NCBI RefSeq assembly: GCF_022458985.1
Contig: NC_061776.1
Span: forward strand, 310,001 to 374,000
DNA length: 64,000 nucleotides
Source of the DNA: Mugil cephalus
Taxonomy: Eukaryota > Chordata > Actinopteri > Mugiliformes > Mugilidae
Direction of reading: 5' to 3'
Part shown: piece after piece, positions 45,501-56,340 of the stretch
Numbering within the stretch: the first letter of the stretch is position 1
Layout: every line of letters starts with the position of its first letter
The notes under the pieces: generated by a model
What the model was told of the DNA's origin: nothing
Database searches by the model: none
The model's input: the letters and a program-made list of their open reading frames with translations, nothing else
Program-made: the position numbers and the translations under genes

Positions 45501-45975
45501 AGCCTCAGAGCACAGTAGTACACAGCAGAGTCAGACACATGAAGCTTCTGGATCTTCAGAGGAACCACAGTCCGGTTGATTTTAGCATCAAATCTGTCTT
45601 TAGGGAAATCTGGAGCATTGTCATCTCCTTCAAACTTATCACGTTTCAGCATGTACTTTGGAAAACTATTTTCTTTTTGTTTGTACCAGAACAAATTGTC
45701 ATTTCCTGCAGTTGCCTCAAAAGTACAGTTGAGTGTGAGAGTGTCTCCTTCAGTAGCAATGACATCTCCTGGTGTCTGGGTCACTTTGTCTTCTCCTTTA
45801 CACTCTGGGGAAGAACAGAAAATGCAGAGGAAGAGACGAATCAATAAAGATGATTGATTCAAGGACAACAATCAGCAGCTTTAAATGTGTTCAAGTGTGT
45901 GAAGAGGAAACATGTTGAGCTTTCTATCTTACCAAAGAAAAGAGCAGCAAGAATAATCCACAGCCAATGTTCCAT
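45501..45975 (-). CDS. T-cell receptor V segment B5, open frame, mutated heptamer
   Basis: Leader 45933-45975 (MEHWLWIILAALFFG). V exon 45501-45804: ECKGEDKVTQTPGDVIATEG, LTLNCTFEATAGNDNLFWYK, PKYMLKRDKFEGDDNAPDFP, VPLKIQKLHVSDSAVYYCAL, then RL where relatives have RP. That change and the heptamer change stem from bases next to the signal: the heptamer is TACAGTG, so its first base, essential for RAG cleavage in known systems, is altered. The frame and splice sites are fine. Likely poorly or not rearranged. Confidence 0.87.
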
Positions 45976-46073
45976 CTGTACAACAAGGTTTAAATCAACA
46001 GGAGAAACTAGCTGATGTTCAACATTCAGTCTGACAATTGTTCTCTTCACAGCAGCAGTTGTTATTGACACAA

Positions 46074-46140
46074 TGGTTGAACCCAGTGCACAAGTAGTGC
46101 ACCGCCTACTTGATGATGTCGCCCTCTAGTGGAGATAAAA
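46074..46140 (-). promoter_or_regulatory. Upstream region of V-B5: inverted repeat and CTCF-like motif
   Basis: A perfect 7-bp inverted repeat CAAGTAG-N8-CTACTTG at 46091-46112, followed by CCCTCTAGTGG at 46122-46132 (CCACTAGAGGGC on the minus strand, a full match to CTCF core CCASYAGRKGGC). The same arrangement is upstream of B3, B4 and B6. Confidence 0.5.
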
Positions 46141-46202
46141 AGGCTTCCAGCAGCTTGTCAGTGTGTCAGCTGGTGTTTTTGTTCCCACTCTGGGTTTCCT
46201 GT

Positions 46203-46500
46203 CACTGTGGCCTCAGATCCCAGTCGTACAGATCAGAGTCTGTCACTGCAGCAGATGAGATCTCTACATCAATTTGTCTTTGATCATAACCTCATCACAG
46301 TTCCTGCTGAGTTCTTTACCAGAGTTAGGTTCAATGTCATGTATATTTCTCATAGCTGAGAAGGACAGGGACCCTGCAGAGTTATATTTGTCCAGGTTCA
46401 CCTTGAAAATAGATCCTATGATTATACTGAAGCTTTTAGTTTCACTGATTGGAAATCTGTCCAACAAACAACCAAAAGTGAAATAGACTTCATGAGAAAT
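46203..46500 (-). pseudogene. V-segment relic E2
   Basis: Next to heptamer CACAGTG (46203-46209) the minus strand reads YDQRQIDVEISSAAVTDS, then DLYDWDLR, the FR3 end of a C/D-like V exon. Trp replaces the second cysteine and Asp replaces the second Tyr of YYC. The nonamer-like TGTTTTTGT (46174-46182) gives a 20-nt spacer. Upstream the frame is lost, although an unrelated-looking 80-codon frame spans 46506-46264. Dead; related to E1 at 18.36 kb. Confidence 0.7.
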
Positions 46501-46713
46501 AATCACTCTACTTATAATTCCACCACCTTCCGTCCATTTGAGTTCACCCCCTTTTGTTCCTAGACCATGGAACCACTGAGTCCAGTCCTCTGTGGTTGAG
46601 CGGGAGGTTATTGTCTGAGCATCATGATGTCAGATCTCTGATCTCCTCTCTGTAGGACGTCTCATCACCTCCCATGATGAAGCCAATGATGGAGTCATCA
46701 GTAAACTTAGTGA
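46501..46713. repeat. Repeat, copy 2, left part
   Basis: From 46560 it matches 38715-38857. It stops at the ACTTAGTGA target duplicate where the L1-like element begins. Confidence 0.65.
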
Positions 46714-49133
46714 CTGGCTTCATTCATAGTAAATGTACTTCCTTAGCTTCTAATTTGAACAAGTCCCATCATCACAGGCGCCTGGAGTTGGAACAGAAAC
46801 TAGCCCAAGTTGAACAAACAATGCTCTCCTTCTTTAAGAATTTGAAATTACCAAAACTATCACTTTCTGAGATTTCCCGTTTAGAGGCTCCCATTACACT
46901 TGTTGAATTGGAATGAGCGTTGAGTAAAATGGATAAAGGTAAATCTCCTGGTTTTGACGTGATCCCTCCAGAGTTTTTGTTGTACTTTTGGCCCAATCTT
47001 GGCCCTTTAATTCTAAACATGATTAAATATTCTGTCGGCACAGGTTCCTTTTCTAGGGAGCTGAACTTGGCCGCTATCACTCTGCTTCTATTTGCAAAGG
47101 TACTAGCTCTACGACTGAAACCTCTTATGGGACAACTCGTTCATCCAGATCAGACTGGATTTATTAAATCCCGTCTGTCATCAGACAATGTCCGTAGACT
47201 TCTGCATATCATTGACGCCACTGCTGACCTCTGTGCTCCATGTGCCGTTCTCTCCCTTGATGCAGAGAAAGCTTCTGACCGCCTTGAGTGGCATTTTTTA
47301 TGGTCGGTTTTGCGGCACATGAAGATCAGAGATCACTGTATTGGCATGGTACAAACTTTATATTCTTCTCCAGTGGCAATGGTGATGACTGGTAGTTTAT
47401 GCTCTCCTCCCTTTTCTGTTTTCCGCAGCTCTAGACAAGGGTGTATTCTTTCTCTGTTAATATTTGCTCTATCTCTAAAACCCTTGGCCCAGGCTGTACA
47501 TCAGTCTTCCCACATTCCCATTTCTGTCCGTAATACGGATCATTTCATATCTCTTTATGCATATGATATTTTACTTTTTCTGGTTGACGCCGTACATTCT
47601 GTTCCACATATTCTGTCTATTTTAATGATTTTAGTGAAATATCTGGATACAAAATATTAATATATTTGGGCATCTCCATTTTCCTTTCATTGCAAGCTGG
47701 GCCGCCATGCCAAATACTTTCCAGGTACGTATTTCAGTTATTAAGATGAATATTCTGCCTCGGGTTCATTTTTGTAGTGGTATGCTCCCTTTACCCCCTC
47801 CAATAGGTTACTGGGATAAATTGCACAAATTAGGTACATACTATATCTGGAAAGGTAAGCGTCCTCGCATTAAAATGTCTATCCTGCAAAAATCTAAATT
47901 CTCTGGTGGACTAGGTCTTCCTAACTTTAAATTCTATTCATGGTCTTTCAGTCTTCATGTTTTAAATATTTGGCTTAACCCAGACACTGAAGTGGCCTGG
48001 CGTCCTCTGGAGGAGTAGCTGGTGCGCCCTCATAGACTCCAGGATTCATTCCAATATTCCCCTTAAAATTTGTAGATCCAAATATAGCCCAATTATTTCT
48101 TATCTAATCATGATTTGGAGATCAGTAGAAAACCATGCAACTATCCATATGAAATATCATCTACATCTCCCTTTCATTAATAATTTTGCACTCTGATATA
48201 ATTTCTAACAACATATTGAGGAACTTTCTAGACCTGGAAACAGTTTATAATATCCCTAGTACATCCTTCTTTTTTTATTTACAACTCGGCAGTGCTCTGT
48301 GAGCCTATGGGATCTCTTGGGGAGACGAGTTCAAGATCCATCCAATTCACAAAATCTGTTCCAATCAATCTGCCAAGGGTTTGGTCTCCAACCAGTATGC
48401 CTTTATGTGCAAAGAAGCAGCAGAATCTCCTCCACTTATTAAAACCAATTGGAGTCACGACCTGTCTGTTTCTTCTTCAGCAGTAGATTGGAACATGGTG
48501 TGGTCCAATGTTCTTTCATCATCTAGAAATCCATGATACATTCTAACTTTTTCCACAGACTCTACTGCACTCCTCGGAAATTATTTCAGATGAAACACGC
48601 TCCAAATCCAGACTATCAACTCTGCTCCCTGAGAACCATAGGCACATGGTAAGAACCATGGTATGGAATTGTCCCCCAGTACTATCCTTTTGGAAAATTG
48701 TTGCAAGAAGACTGTCTGCTCTGCTGAACGTTTCAATCCCATGTTCTCCAGTCACTTTGTTGTCGAATGATTTTCCTGGTTTGAACTTGTCCGTTAGACA
48801 ACGCCAGAGCCTTCTGCTTGGAATCACGGCAGCAAAAAAATCATTGCCCAGAGATGGAAAGCACCACACATTCTGTCCGATGACCAATGGGCATGTTCAG
48901 TAGTAGACTATACAGAGATTATATGTTTAGATGTCTTATATATTGAATTTACATTGGGTGTTTTTGTTGTTTATTAGTGGTTTTTCCATTGTTTCTTTTT
49001 TCATCTTGCTTGTTTGTATGTTTATTTGTCTGTTTTCACTGTCATTATTTCCATTATATCTTTGTTATTTGTTGTTCTACTGGATCAATATGGGAAAGAA
49101 AATTAATGAAATATTTGATCACAAAAGAAAAAT
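46714..49133 (+). mobile_element. Tx1-like L1 LINE, 5'-truncated, decayed
   Basis: Flanked by a 9-bp direct repeat ACTTAGTGA (46705-46713 and 49134-49142); the uninterrupted site is at about 38849-38857 (ACATAGTGA). RT pieces: SKMDKGKSPGFDVIPPEFLL, HPDQTGFIKSRLSSDNVRRL, AVLSLDAEKASDRLEWHFLW, FRSSRQGCILSLLIFALSLK, HFISLYAYDILLFL, where YADD has become YAYD. The C-terminal part follows (47707-48018): IKMNILPRVHFCSGMLPLPP and YIWKGKRPRIKMSILQKSK. Not active. Confidence 0.85.
46920..48018 (+). pseudogene. L1-type reverse transcriptase, broken
   Basis: Two open parts, 46920-47660 and 47707-48018. The catalytic motif C is YAYD instead of YADD, so the polymerase is dead even where the frame is open. 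Motif A is SLDAEKASDRL (usually AFDR). Order and wording match Tx1-type L1 elements of fish and frogs. Confidence 0.8.
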
Positions 49134-49142
49134 ACTTAGTGA

Positions 49143-49545
49143 TTGTATTGGAGCTGTGTGGAGCAGACTGGATGCCTCCCTCTGTCTATTCAGGACTGTT
49201 GCTGTACTTTTGATTGGTCTGTCTCCAGCCAATGAGCTGCAGAGTCTCTATAAAACAGGAAGTTGTTTGCTGAGCTCTTCCCTGACTCTGAGCTCATTCA
49301 TCTCTTGTTCCAGGTTGTCTGACCTCCATGATTGTTGCAGGTATGAGACATTTCTCCTCCGCTGACTTCTTGTAGGTTGTTCTTGTAGGTTTTTCTATAC
49401 AAGTCCCGTCCTGGGGAACTTCATTGTTCACAGGCCACTCCTGGTGACTCTGCTGCTTCCTCAGTGCTGAGGTAAGATATTGAAGACAGAGCTGAAGTTG
49501 ATGAATATTCACACAGATAAACAAGATAAACAAGTAAAACACAAA
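49143..49545. repeat. Repeat, copy 2, right part, then unrecognised sequence
   Basis: 49143-49285 matches 38858-39000. The rest has no gene and nothing recognised. Confidence 0.6.
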
Positions 49546-50527
49546 ATGCAGTGTTAAAATGAAGGTTTTTATTATTCAGGGGAAACTAAATCCAGAGCTC
49601 CATGGCCCTGTGGTAAAGCGTTTGCTCTTCTCTGCTGTTAAAACATAACTTACCTGTGGTTCATCACCTGAGTCCAGTTCCTCCAGCCACACCCAGACCT
49701 GGTTACTGCCACACCTTTTCTCAGTCTAGAAACCACTTCAATAGGACCTGATCCTAGAGAGATCCTCCACAGCTGGACCTCAGGCCCAGATCCAGAGACA
49801 TTTAGGAACATGAGAAAGAACGTCACTGAGATCTATGAGTCTTGAAAAGGTTCTAAAGCTCTGGGACTCCAGCGAACCACAGTGAGAGCCATTATCCACA
49901 AATGGAGGAAACATGGAACAGTGGAGAACCTTCCCAGGAGAGGCCGGCCCACCACAATGACCCCAAGAGCTCAGACACCACTGATCCAAGAGGCACAAAA
50001 GGCCCACAACAAGACCCAGAGACCTGCAGCCTCACTGGGCTCAGTTAAGGTCAGAGTTCAGAAAGAGACTGGGCTAACATGGCCTCAAGGCAGAGTTCAA
50101 GATCAGAACCACTGCTGAGCTAAAAGAACATGTGGACCACCCCCAAGACTTGAGGAAAACACTCAATACTTTTTGGAAGGTGAGTGTCCCATTACTAACA
50201 TCATAGCAGTAAAACCTGGTGGTGGTAGTGTGGTGGTCCTGGGCTGCTGCTCCAGGACCTTGTGAGAAATGGAACCATGAATTCTGCTTGTACCTAAAAA
50301 CCCTGAAGGAGAATGTCCGGCCATCAACTGGTGACCTCAGGCTGAAGAGAACTTGGGTTCTGTAGCAAGACAATGATCCAGAACACACCAGCAATAACAC
50401 AATGAAAGAATAATAAAACCTTCATTTAAAAGCTGCATGTTATGTTTAAACGTGTCATGTTTGACTAATATTTAAATTAGCTTGATATGATGAGGACGAA
50501 GGGAGCAAACACCTTTTCACACCACTG
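49545..50527 (+). mobile_element. Third type of Tc1-like transposon, internally deleted
   Basis: The left part resembles a Tc1 end (GGTTTTTATTATTCAGGG... CCATGGCCCTGTG), and the right end is TTTTCACACCACTGTA at 50513-50528. The plus strand has LWDSSEPQ-type and RAIIHKWRKHGTVENLPRRG, RPTTMTPRAQTPLIQEAQK (DNA-binding part), then a DNDPEHTSN-type stretch near 50370 (second catalytic Asp). Parts between are missing or shifted. Confidence 0.75.
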
Positions 50528-51130
50528 TATGTGTTCCTCTGATCAAGGTGGGAGAGGACCGTGTACAGCACTGATGATATTGCGTCGTCCATGGACCAGT
50601 TTGGCCTGTAGACAAACTGTAGAGGGTCATGTGTGGTGGGCAGGGAGGAGGACATGTGCTTTGACTGTCCTCTCAAAGCTCTTCATCATGGTGGAGGTGA
50701 GTGCTATAGGGTCTGAGTCATTTAGATGCTCACATTTGGCTTTTTTGGTGTGTGAATGATGGTTGTTTGCTTAAAACATGTGGAGACTACAGACTGGAGG
50801 AGGGAAAGGTTGGAAATGTCTGAGAAATCTGCCAGTTCATTTGTACAAGCTTTGAATCCAGGGAATGAGACGTTGTCTGGACCATTAACTTTATGGGCAT
50901 TCACCTTTATGAGGCTTTTACACACATCAGACAGGGTTACCTGGGATGGGCTGATGTCCTGTTCCAGAAACACCTCCAGCTGGATGTTGTGCTCAAAGCG
51001 AATGTAGAAGGAGTTCAACTCCTCTGGTAGAGAAACAGGAATCTCCCCCTTGTTGTAGCTCTTTCCTTGTAGTTTTAGCATCACGTCTTTATTTTGAGAC
51101 ATTTGTTCCAATTGTTGTACTTAAATATGT
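50528..51130 (-). mobile_element. LINE RT fragment (L2/Rex1-like)
   Basis: Minus-strand pieces: LPEELNSFYIRFEHNIQLEV, ISPSQVTLSDVCKSLIKVNA, HKVNGPDNVSFPGFKACTNE (51111-50722), then DPLQFVYRPNWSMDDAISSV (50625 on), which are the N-terminal RT motifs. Truncated before motif A. Confidence 0.7.
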
Positions 51131-51330
51131 CCTTTGTCGTTCAGATATCTTTATTTTTTTCCAGATACTCTCAACTACTGAATCTACATGAATAACGTGG
51201 CCTGTAAAGGCCAATGTTCAATAATGTTGATGCAGACACATGCACTCCTTTTTGTTTTGGAAGTAAAATGATTGTGTTCTTGGTGTCCATGGTGTTTAGA
51301 GTGTGAACCTTCAGTTGGTTTGTCGTTGAT
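51131..51330. other. Remnant of V-A downstream flank
   Basis: Part of the conserved A downstream flank (CTTGGTGTCCATGGTGTTTAG at about 51279) is present and is interrupted by a LINE, resuming at about 52797. Confidence 0.5.
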
Positions 51331-51334
51331 GTTT

Positions 51335-52740
51335 ATTGTGTTTATTGGATCCCCATTAGCTGCAGCCATCAACAGCTAATCTTCCTGGGGTCCACACATA
51401 AAATAGACCAGTAAAAAACAAAACAGAAATAAAGTTAAACAATGACAACAACAAAACCACAACCTTTGGTGAAACTAATAACAGAGTTCACATTCTTTCA
51501 TTCGACTAAACTCACTGTAAATGAAATAATGCTCATAAATGACAACAACAACCAACGACAACAGTTATTATTAACAATCACCATCATCACAGTAACGACA
51601 ATTGAATACCAACACATATATCTATGTGTGTGTGTGCCTGTCTATGTATATGTGTCCAACTCTATCTCAGTTCCTTTGAGCTGCTTGTTGATTTGTCAGT
51701 TGGCGTTTGAAGCCTGATTTAGTTTAGTTTAGATTTTCTTCAGTAATGTGTGTTGTCTGTGTATTCCATGCTACCACTGCTCTATACAACACTGGTTTTA
51801 ACATTGATTCCTTTTTAGCTTCAGTTGATAGCAGCCTCTTGTGACATGTCTCGTTTGATGCATGTGCAACCGAGCTTAAAGTTAACTGGTTATTTATACA
51901 GGTAGGATGTATTTCTTAAAGACTAGGAGTGATACTTTTAGCCTTTCAGTGACTTTTGTCGTGCATCTCATCTACATTTGACCTTATTGTAGACTTAAGG
52001 GCAACACGAGCTGCTCTGCTTTGAGCCAGCTGCAGTTTTCCCAAGTCCTTCATGTTTGCACCAAATCACTGAGCAGTAATCGAGTTGTGACAAGACTAGT
52101 GTCTCAACCACTGGTTTGACCAGTTCCATTGTCAAATACACAGAGCATCTCCTTATGATTCATATATTCTTCCCCATCTTTGCAGCTACTTCATCCGTGT
52201 GCCTTGTCCATGACAGATTACTTTCTAAAATGACACCCAAGAGCTTTGTTTCTCCAACCTGCTCAACAGTAGCATTGTTCATCATCACATTTAACTGGGG
52301 TTTACTGTTCAGTGAATGACTTGTCCCAAGGATCATGCTCTTTGCTTTATGTTTAAAACTAATTGGTTACCAGTCACCCATCCAAGTGCTGCTGTTAGTT
52401 CTGTGTTAGGATATATCATGAATTCTTTTACTGTGTGTGTATGTACATATATTGTGTCATCAGAATACATGGACACTTTGCTTTCTCCAGCACCAGAGGA
52501 AAGTCATGTGTAAAGATGGAGGATGGTAACGGGCCCAGTGAACTCCCTGTAGAAACCAGACACAACCTGTTTAGCTTCTTAGGAGCAGCCATGAAAACAC
52601 TCTGAGATCTATTAACAAGATGACTATAACCCAACCATGCTGTTGCTGTTTGGATGAAGCCACAACACCTGAGTTTATTAATTAACAGTCCATGGTTGAT
52701 TACATCAAAAGTTGTAATCACGTAGTACTGCTACAACTAT
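51335..52740 (-). mobile_element. LINE RT and 3' region, antisense
   Basis: Minus-strand frame 52721-52428 reads TTFDVINHGLLINKLRCCGF, ATAWLGYSHLVNRSQSVFM, GSSLGPLPSSIFTHDFPLVL: RT motif A (FDVINH) and motif B (GSSLGPL). Further toward 51335 the sequence is decayed 3' part. It splits the A7 downstream flank (51.2-51.33 kb and 52.79 kb on). Confidence 0.65.
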
Positions 52741-52998
52741 ATCTTTCCTGTATATTTCTCTCAACCAGTCTTCTGTCATTTGTGTTAGTGCTGTAGATGT
52801 GGATTTGCTGCTCATGTGAATCCTCCCACAGTGTTTCATTAACAGCTGTAACCACAGTGACTCTGATAAAACAGGAATTAGCAGAATCCATCTGATATGA
52901 AGCTGTGGTTTGAATACCACTTCCCTCCTCTTTGAAGAGTAGTCACATATCTGGGTTCAGGTTTTTGTACAGCCTCTTCTACACTTTGTATCACTGTG

Positions 52999-53617
52999 TT
53001 TCTAGAGCACAGTAGTAGAGAGCTGTGTCTGCCAGGGTTAGGTCTGTTATGGTCAGTTCAGTTGAGGTATCTGTTGTTTTTGATGTATAGCGATTATCAG
53101 GAATATAATCATCCCCACTATTATCTTTAGCTCCTTTCTTGAGAATAAACTGAGGAGCTTAAAAGGTCAAAATGATGTCTGTACCAGTAAAGATAAATAT
53201 AAGTCCCAAACTTGTCGTATATTTGCATGAGAGTGTGACAGATTGTCCTTCTGTTCCACTGACTTCATCTTCATCAGGAGAGATTGTGTCTCCAGCTGTT
53301 AGTCCTGGAAAAAAGTAGAGAACATGAAGCCATTAGACTAACTTTGTCCATGAGGCTGAGGGGAGAAGACAGTGGAAAATGTCTCCTGTACAGTGTTACT
53401 CTGTGGACTTTACAACAAAATCAACTGTACAACTCTGTCAGTTCAATGTAGAAGTTTGATGAAAAGATGATTTTCATTGTATCAGAGCAAAAGAAACAAG
53501 AAGAGTTGTGAAGTGCAGTCTGTATATTGGTTAATGCGGGCAGCTTCAACAAAACTTGAATCCCTGTCTTCAACTCACCTATAATGTGAGATAGAAGCAA
53601 AAGAGGTAAAGCAACAT
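52999..53617 (-). pseudogene. T-cell receptor V segment A7, pseudogene
   Basis: Leader 53579-53617 is 39 nt, one A short, shifting its frame. V exon 52999-53304 has an extra base in FR2 (GAGCTTAAAAGG where relatives have GAGCCTGAAGG, about 53156-53168). FR1 (SGTEGQSVTLSC-type) and the TALYYCALETQ end remain recognisable. Signal 52960-52998 is intact. Intron and promoter also show small indels. Confidence 0.82.
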
Positions 53618-53924
53618 GTCTTTGGATTTTATTAAAGCCAGACAGACAGCACTATCAACAATGTTCTTCCACCAGAGTAGAATGAGGAAGAAAAAATTGT
53701 CATTGGATGAGCTGATGATGTTGAGGGGGCGGGGCCATTTACAGCTTGACTTCAACTCAACCAATCAAATTCTTCTCTGCTTCAACAGCAGCTCTGTCTC
53801 AGATGTCAACTGCTTCATTTCTCTTTTGTCTTTGTCCTCAGTCCAATGATCGAAATCAGTGGTTGAACAGAGTGTGGCTCCCTCTAGTGGATGTTGTGGA
53901 GTATTGTGTTGTCTGTGCTCCAAA

Positions 53925-53961
53925 GGTTTTTGTTCAGAGTTTTGGTGTTTCCTGTCACGTG
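53925..53961 (-). other. Recombination signal of V-B6, defective heptamer
   Basis: Nonamer 53925-53933 intact, 22-nt spacer, heptamer shortened to CACGTG at 53956-53961. Confidence 0.85.
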
Positions 53962-54436
53962 GGCCTCAGAGCACAGTAGTACACAGCAGAGTCAGACACA
54001 TGAAGCTTCTGGATCTTCAGAGGAACCAAAGTCCGGTTGATTTTACCATCAAATCTGTCTTCAGGGAAATCTGGAGCACTGTCACCTCCTTCAAACTTAT
54101 CACGTTTCAGCATGTACTTTGGAAAACCATTTTCTTCTCGTTTGTACCAGAACAAATTGTCGTTTGCTCCAGTTTCCTTAAAAGTGCAGTTGAGTGTGAG
54201 AGTGTCTCCTTCAGTAGCAATGACATCTCCTAGTGTCTGCAACACTTTGTCTTCTCCTTTACACTCTTGGGAAGAACGGAACATGCAGAGGAAGAGATGA
54301 ATCAATAAAGATGATTGATTCAAGGACAACAATCAGCAGCTTTAAATGTGTTCAAGTGTGTGAAGAGGAAACATGTTGAGCTTTCTATCTTACCAAAGAA
54401 AAGAGCAGCAAGAATAATCCACAGCCAATGTTCCAT
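53962..54436 (-). CDS. T-cell receptor V segment B6, open frame, heptamer with a deleted base
   Basis: Leader 54394-54436 (MEHWLWIILAALFFG). V exon 53962-54265: ECKGEDKVLQTLGDVIATEG, LTLNCTFKETGANDNLFWYK, NGFPKYMLKRDKFEGGDSAP, VPLKIQKLHVSDSAVYYCAL, RP. FR1 has Leu where relatives have Pro (QTLGDV). The heptamer is CACGTG (6 nt, 53956-53961), having lost the A of CACAGTG, so recombination should be poor. Frames and splice sites are otherwise good. Close relative of B5 (shared DAKINRT/DGKINRT in FR3). Confidence 0.85.
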
Positions 54437-54539
54437 CTGTACAACAAGGTTTAAATCAACAGGAAAACTAGCTGATGTTCAACATTCAGCCCTGACAATT
54501 GTTCTCTTCACAGCAGCAGTTATTATTGGCACAATGGTT

Positions 54540-54600
54540 GAACCCAGTGCACAAGTAGTGCACCGCCTACTTGATGATGTCGCCCTCTAGTGGAGATAAA
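54540..54600 (-). promoter_or_regulatory. Upstream region of V-B6: inverted repeat and CTCF-like motif
   Basis: CAAGTAG-N8-CTACTTG at about 54552-54573 and CCCTCTAGTGG at 54583-54593, as upstream of B3, B4 and B5. Confidence 0.5.
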
Positions 54601-54604
54601 AAGA

Positions 54605-55200
54605 CATTTTATTGTTCAAGTGTCTCAGCTGGAAGTTGTTTGTTCAGTGTGCTGTTCTTGTTGGAAGTGTGTTGTGTGTGTTGGTGTTGGGGGGTTAGTG
54701 TGTCTTGGGAGCAGGCAGCATGTTCAAAATTGTGATGACCTAAGGGAGGAATCTTTCTGAGTCTGAGGGTTCTGGCCTGGATGCTCAGGAAACTTTTACC
54801 TGATTGCAATAGGTAGATAAGGCAGTGGAGAGGGTGGGGGATAAAATGTTGGAGGCTTTCCTGATCCACCTCAACCTGCAAATGTCGAGAAAAGATGGAG
54901 GATATGGAAAGGATCCTAAGACCATCCACCACTGTTGTCTTCTGTGGACATCCAGGTCTTTTTATGTTGAGTTCACCAGAGTTTCCTTTTTTTCTCTCAA
55001 TGAACCAAACTGGATCAACACAGTGTTTAAATTGACCCGAGGTGTGAGTGAATGGTTGTTTGTGTCTGTGTTCGTCCTGTGATAGACTGGAGACCTGTCC
55101 AGGGTGTAACCTGCCTCTCACCCAATGACGCTGGGATAGACTCCAGCAACCATGTGAGGATAAGTGGTTGAAGATGAGATGAATCAAACTGTTGGTTTGT
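54605..55200. repeat. Repeat block, copy 2 (matches 20510-21110)
   Basis: Second copy of the block described at 20.5 kb. No gene. Confidence 0.65.
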
Positions 55201-55269
55201 CCTCTCCTAATCTTCCTGCTCTCTCTCTGATGGATTAGTTTGTTGTTGCAGAACTTTGTTCACCTGTTT

Positions 55270-56340
55270 CAAAACATATTGTTCATGTTGTTCAGTTTCC
55301 AAATGTCACCGTTAAACTTGGAAACACCTCCAGGGCTTTTACTTGCTTGAATGATGAATAAATAATCAATGAATATCAGATTGAAGCAGGAATCTGCAGA
55401 CAATTCACCTCTATACAAGTTTCCACCACATCCCAAAGGTTCCTCTGTTGGATGGAGATGTGGTGACGGGTGGAGGCTGTTGGAAAACAGTGAACTCATT
55501 GTCATGTTCCATGATATGAGTTTTGTGACATGGTGCATTATCCTGCTGGAAGTAGCCGTCAGAAGATGGTCCACTGTGGTCATAAAGGGATGGACATGGT
55601 CAGCAACAATACTCAGGTAGGCTGTGGCATTTAAACCATGACCCCCCCACCATTACACCCCCACCACCAGCCTGAACCGTTATACAAGGCAGGATGGATC
55701 CATGCTGTCATGTTGTTTAAATTCTGACCCTGACATCTGAATATCTCAGCTGAAATTGAGACTCATCAGACCAGGCAACGTTTCTCCAGTCTTCTATTGT
55801 CCAGTGTTGGTGAGCCTGTGTGAACTGTAGTCTCAGTTTCCTGTTCTTAGCTGACAGGAGTGGCCCCCGGTGTGGTTCTTTGCTGCTGTAGCCCATTTTC
55901 TTCAAGGTTGGACGTGTTGTGCGTTCAGAGATGGTATTCTGCGTTCCTTGGTTGGAACCAGTGATTATTTGAGTTCCTGTTGCCTTTCTATCATCTCCAA
56001 CCAGTCTGCCCATTCTCCTCTGACCTCTCACATCAACAACTGCTGCTCACTGGATATTTTGTCGTTTTCAGACCATTCTCTGTAAACCCTAGAGATGGTT
56101 GTGAGTTAAAATCCCAGTAGATCAGTAGTTTGTGAAATACTCAGACCAACAACCAACAACCAGACCATGTTCAAAGTCTCTTGAATCCTCTTTCTACCTC
56201 ATTCTGATGCTGATGTTTGAACTTCAGTAAGTTGTCTTGATCACCTCTACATGAATAAATGGTTTGAATTGCAGCCATGTGATTGGCTGATTAACTATTT
56301 GTGTTAAAGAAATTGAACAGGTGTACCTAATAAAGTGATG
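55270..56340 (-). mobile_element. Second type of Tc1-like transposon, decayed (copy 2)
   Basis: Same fossil as at 21200-22260. Minus-strand pieces: MRGQRRMGRLVGDD, RPTLKKMGYSSKEPHRGPLL, AHQHWTIEDWRNVAWSDES (first Asp), and later EEPLGCGGNLYRGE. It is more complete than the first copy in the AHQHWTIEDW part. Confidence 0.75.
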
